Positions 63,589 through 64,000 of a stretch of DNA of 64,000 bases are shown here, piece by piece. The DNA comes from Clostridiales bacterium CHKCI001 (GTDB lineage Bacteria; Bacillota; Clostridia; Lachnospirales; Lachnospiraceae). How positions within the stretch are numbered: the stretch's first letter is position 1; each line of letters starts with the position of its first letter. The DNA lies in NCBI GenBank assembly GCA_900045905.1, contig FCNS01000040.1, forward strand, positions 19,670 through 83,669, read 5' to 3'. A model generated the notes under the pieces. That model searched no databases and was not told the origin of the DNA. It saw only the letters and a program-made list of their open reading frames with translations. The position numbers and the translations under genes are program-made.

Positions 63589-64000
63589 TTATGCAACTTC
63601 GTAAGTTTTTGCATCTCTTAAATTAAGACTTGCGTTAAAATCTCTATCCGCACGATAACCACATTCACAAATATATTCCCTGTCTGAAAGTTTTAAATCT
63701 TTCTTGATACCTCCACATTTATGACATAATTTACTTGACGGATACCATCTGTCTACAATCCTTAATTCAATTCCTGATTCTTTGCATTTTGCTTCTAGTT
63801 TTGTTCTGAATTCATAAAACTTTTGTGAAGCAACTACTTTTGAAAGATGCCTATTCTTCATCATTCCTTTTACATTCAAATCTTCAATCACGATATAAGA
63901 TGGCTTGGTTTTCACTATCTCTGCGATTGTTTTATTGATATAATCTGTACGAATACCATCGATTCTATGATGAAGTTTTTGTACCTTTAAGACTTGTTTT
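63589..64000 (-). CDS. tnpB: IS200/IS605 family TnpB (C-terminal part)
   Basis: The last 136 residues of a TnpB RNA-guided nuclease; the start lies past the right edge. Visible parts: the central RuvC-like segment with the catalytic Glu in IVIEDLNVKGM, a four-Cys zinc ribbon (CHKCG and CECG), and the last RuvC Asp in RADRDFNASLNL. The frame is open to the edge (position 63999). TnpB makes guided double-strand cuts that favour retention of the element. Whether a tnpA partner exists is not visible. Confidence 0.9.
   Translation of the reverse strand, partial: KQVLKVQKLHHRIDGIRTDYINKTIAEIVKTKPSYIVIEDLNVKGMMKNRHLSKVVASQKFYEFRTKLEAKCKESGIELRIVDRWYPSSKLCHKCGGIKKDLKLSDREYICECGYRADRDFNASLNLRDAKTYEVA

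Noticed and set aside
63589..63915. Stand-alone 108-residue zinc-ribbon protein
   Set aside because: The same frame is open to the right edge, with TnpB-like sequence before the internal Met, so it is the end of a longer TnpB.

Overview
The window is a continuous, gene-dense piece of a low-GC, endospore-forming Firmicute chromosome. Three things point to an anaerobic gut-type clostridium, most likely Lachnospiraceae (Clostridium cluster XIVa). First, it carries a complete spoIIIA operon plus spoIVA, yqfC, yqfD and a SpoVB-like flippase. Second, it has PolC together with the dxr-rseP-ispG-polC gene order. Third, it has secreted proteins with ChW (clostridial hydrophobic W) repeats. The family assignment is inferred from gene content and order, not from a search.

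Layout. 1-5363 (minus): tlyA end, dxs, ispA, xseB, xseA, nusB, asp23. 5449-10823 (minus): spoIIIAH to spoIIIAA, all eight genes in the canonical order. 11052-11975 (plus): a PfkB kinase. 12066-13790 (minus): a NifX/NifB-like metal protein, a C_GCAxxG_C_C protein, a small membrane protein and rlmH. 13802-16740 (minus): proA, a 5-formyl-THF cyclo-ligase, DUF896 and proB. 16825-24373 (minus): two flavoproteins, a SpoVB-like flippase, ybeY, phoH, yqfD, yqfC. 24613-34824 (minus): rpsU, alaS, a 40-residue membrane protein, rnhA, a membrane MutS-like ATPase, an amidohydrolase, a purine nucleoside phosphorylase, spoIVA and a ZIP transporter. 35197-36741 (plus): bioY-birA behind a dyad operator.

36812-45644 (minus) is the accessory region. 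It holds a secreted 5'-nucleotidase-type phosphoesterase and a secreted GH26 mannanase, each ending in six ChW repeats, then the wreck of a third ChW protein that was once an alginate-lyase-like enzyme. The ChW-coding DNA of the first two is identical over about 530 bp, which indicates recent gene conversion.

45898-51246 (minus): an SDR dehydrogenase, gpsA, plsY, der, and a radical SAM/DUF512 protein. Then a long PRPP synthetase (plus), an unrecognised protein (minus), an ABC-F ATPase (plus), and polC, ispG, rseP, dxr (minus). An IS200/IS605-type TnpB gene runs off the right edge just upstream of dxr.

The MEP isoprenoid genes lie at both ends (dxs and ispA; dxr and ispG). Most genes are in tight minus-strand operons with short overlaps.

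The most unusual non-coding signal is a sequence seen twice, at 13228-13294 (minus) and 55351-55524 (plus). Its 55-nt core differs only by transitions, and those transitions keep a nested hairpin. It is a candidate undescribed structured RNA. No tRNA, rRNA or CRISPR array was seen.
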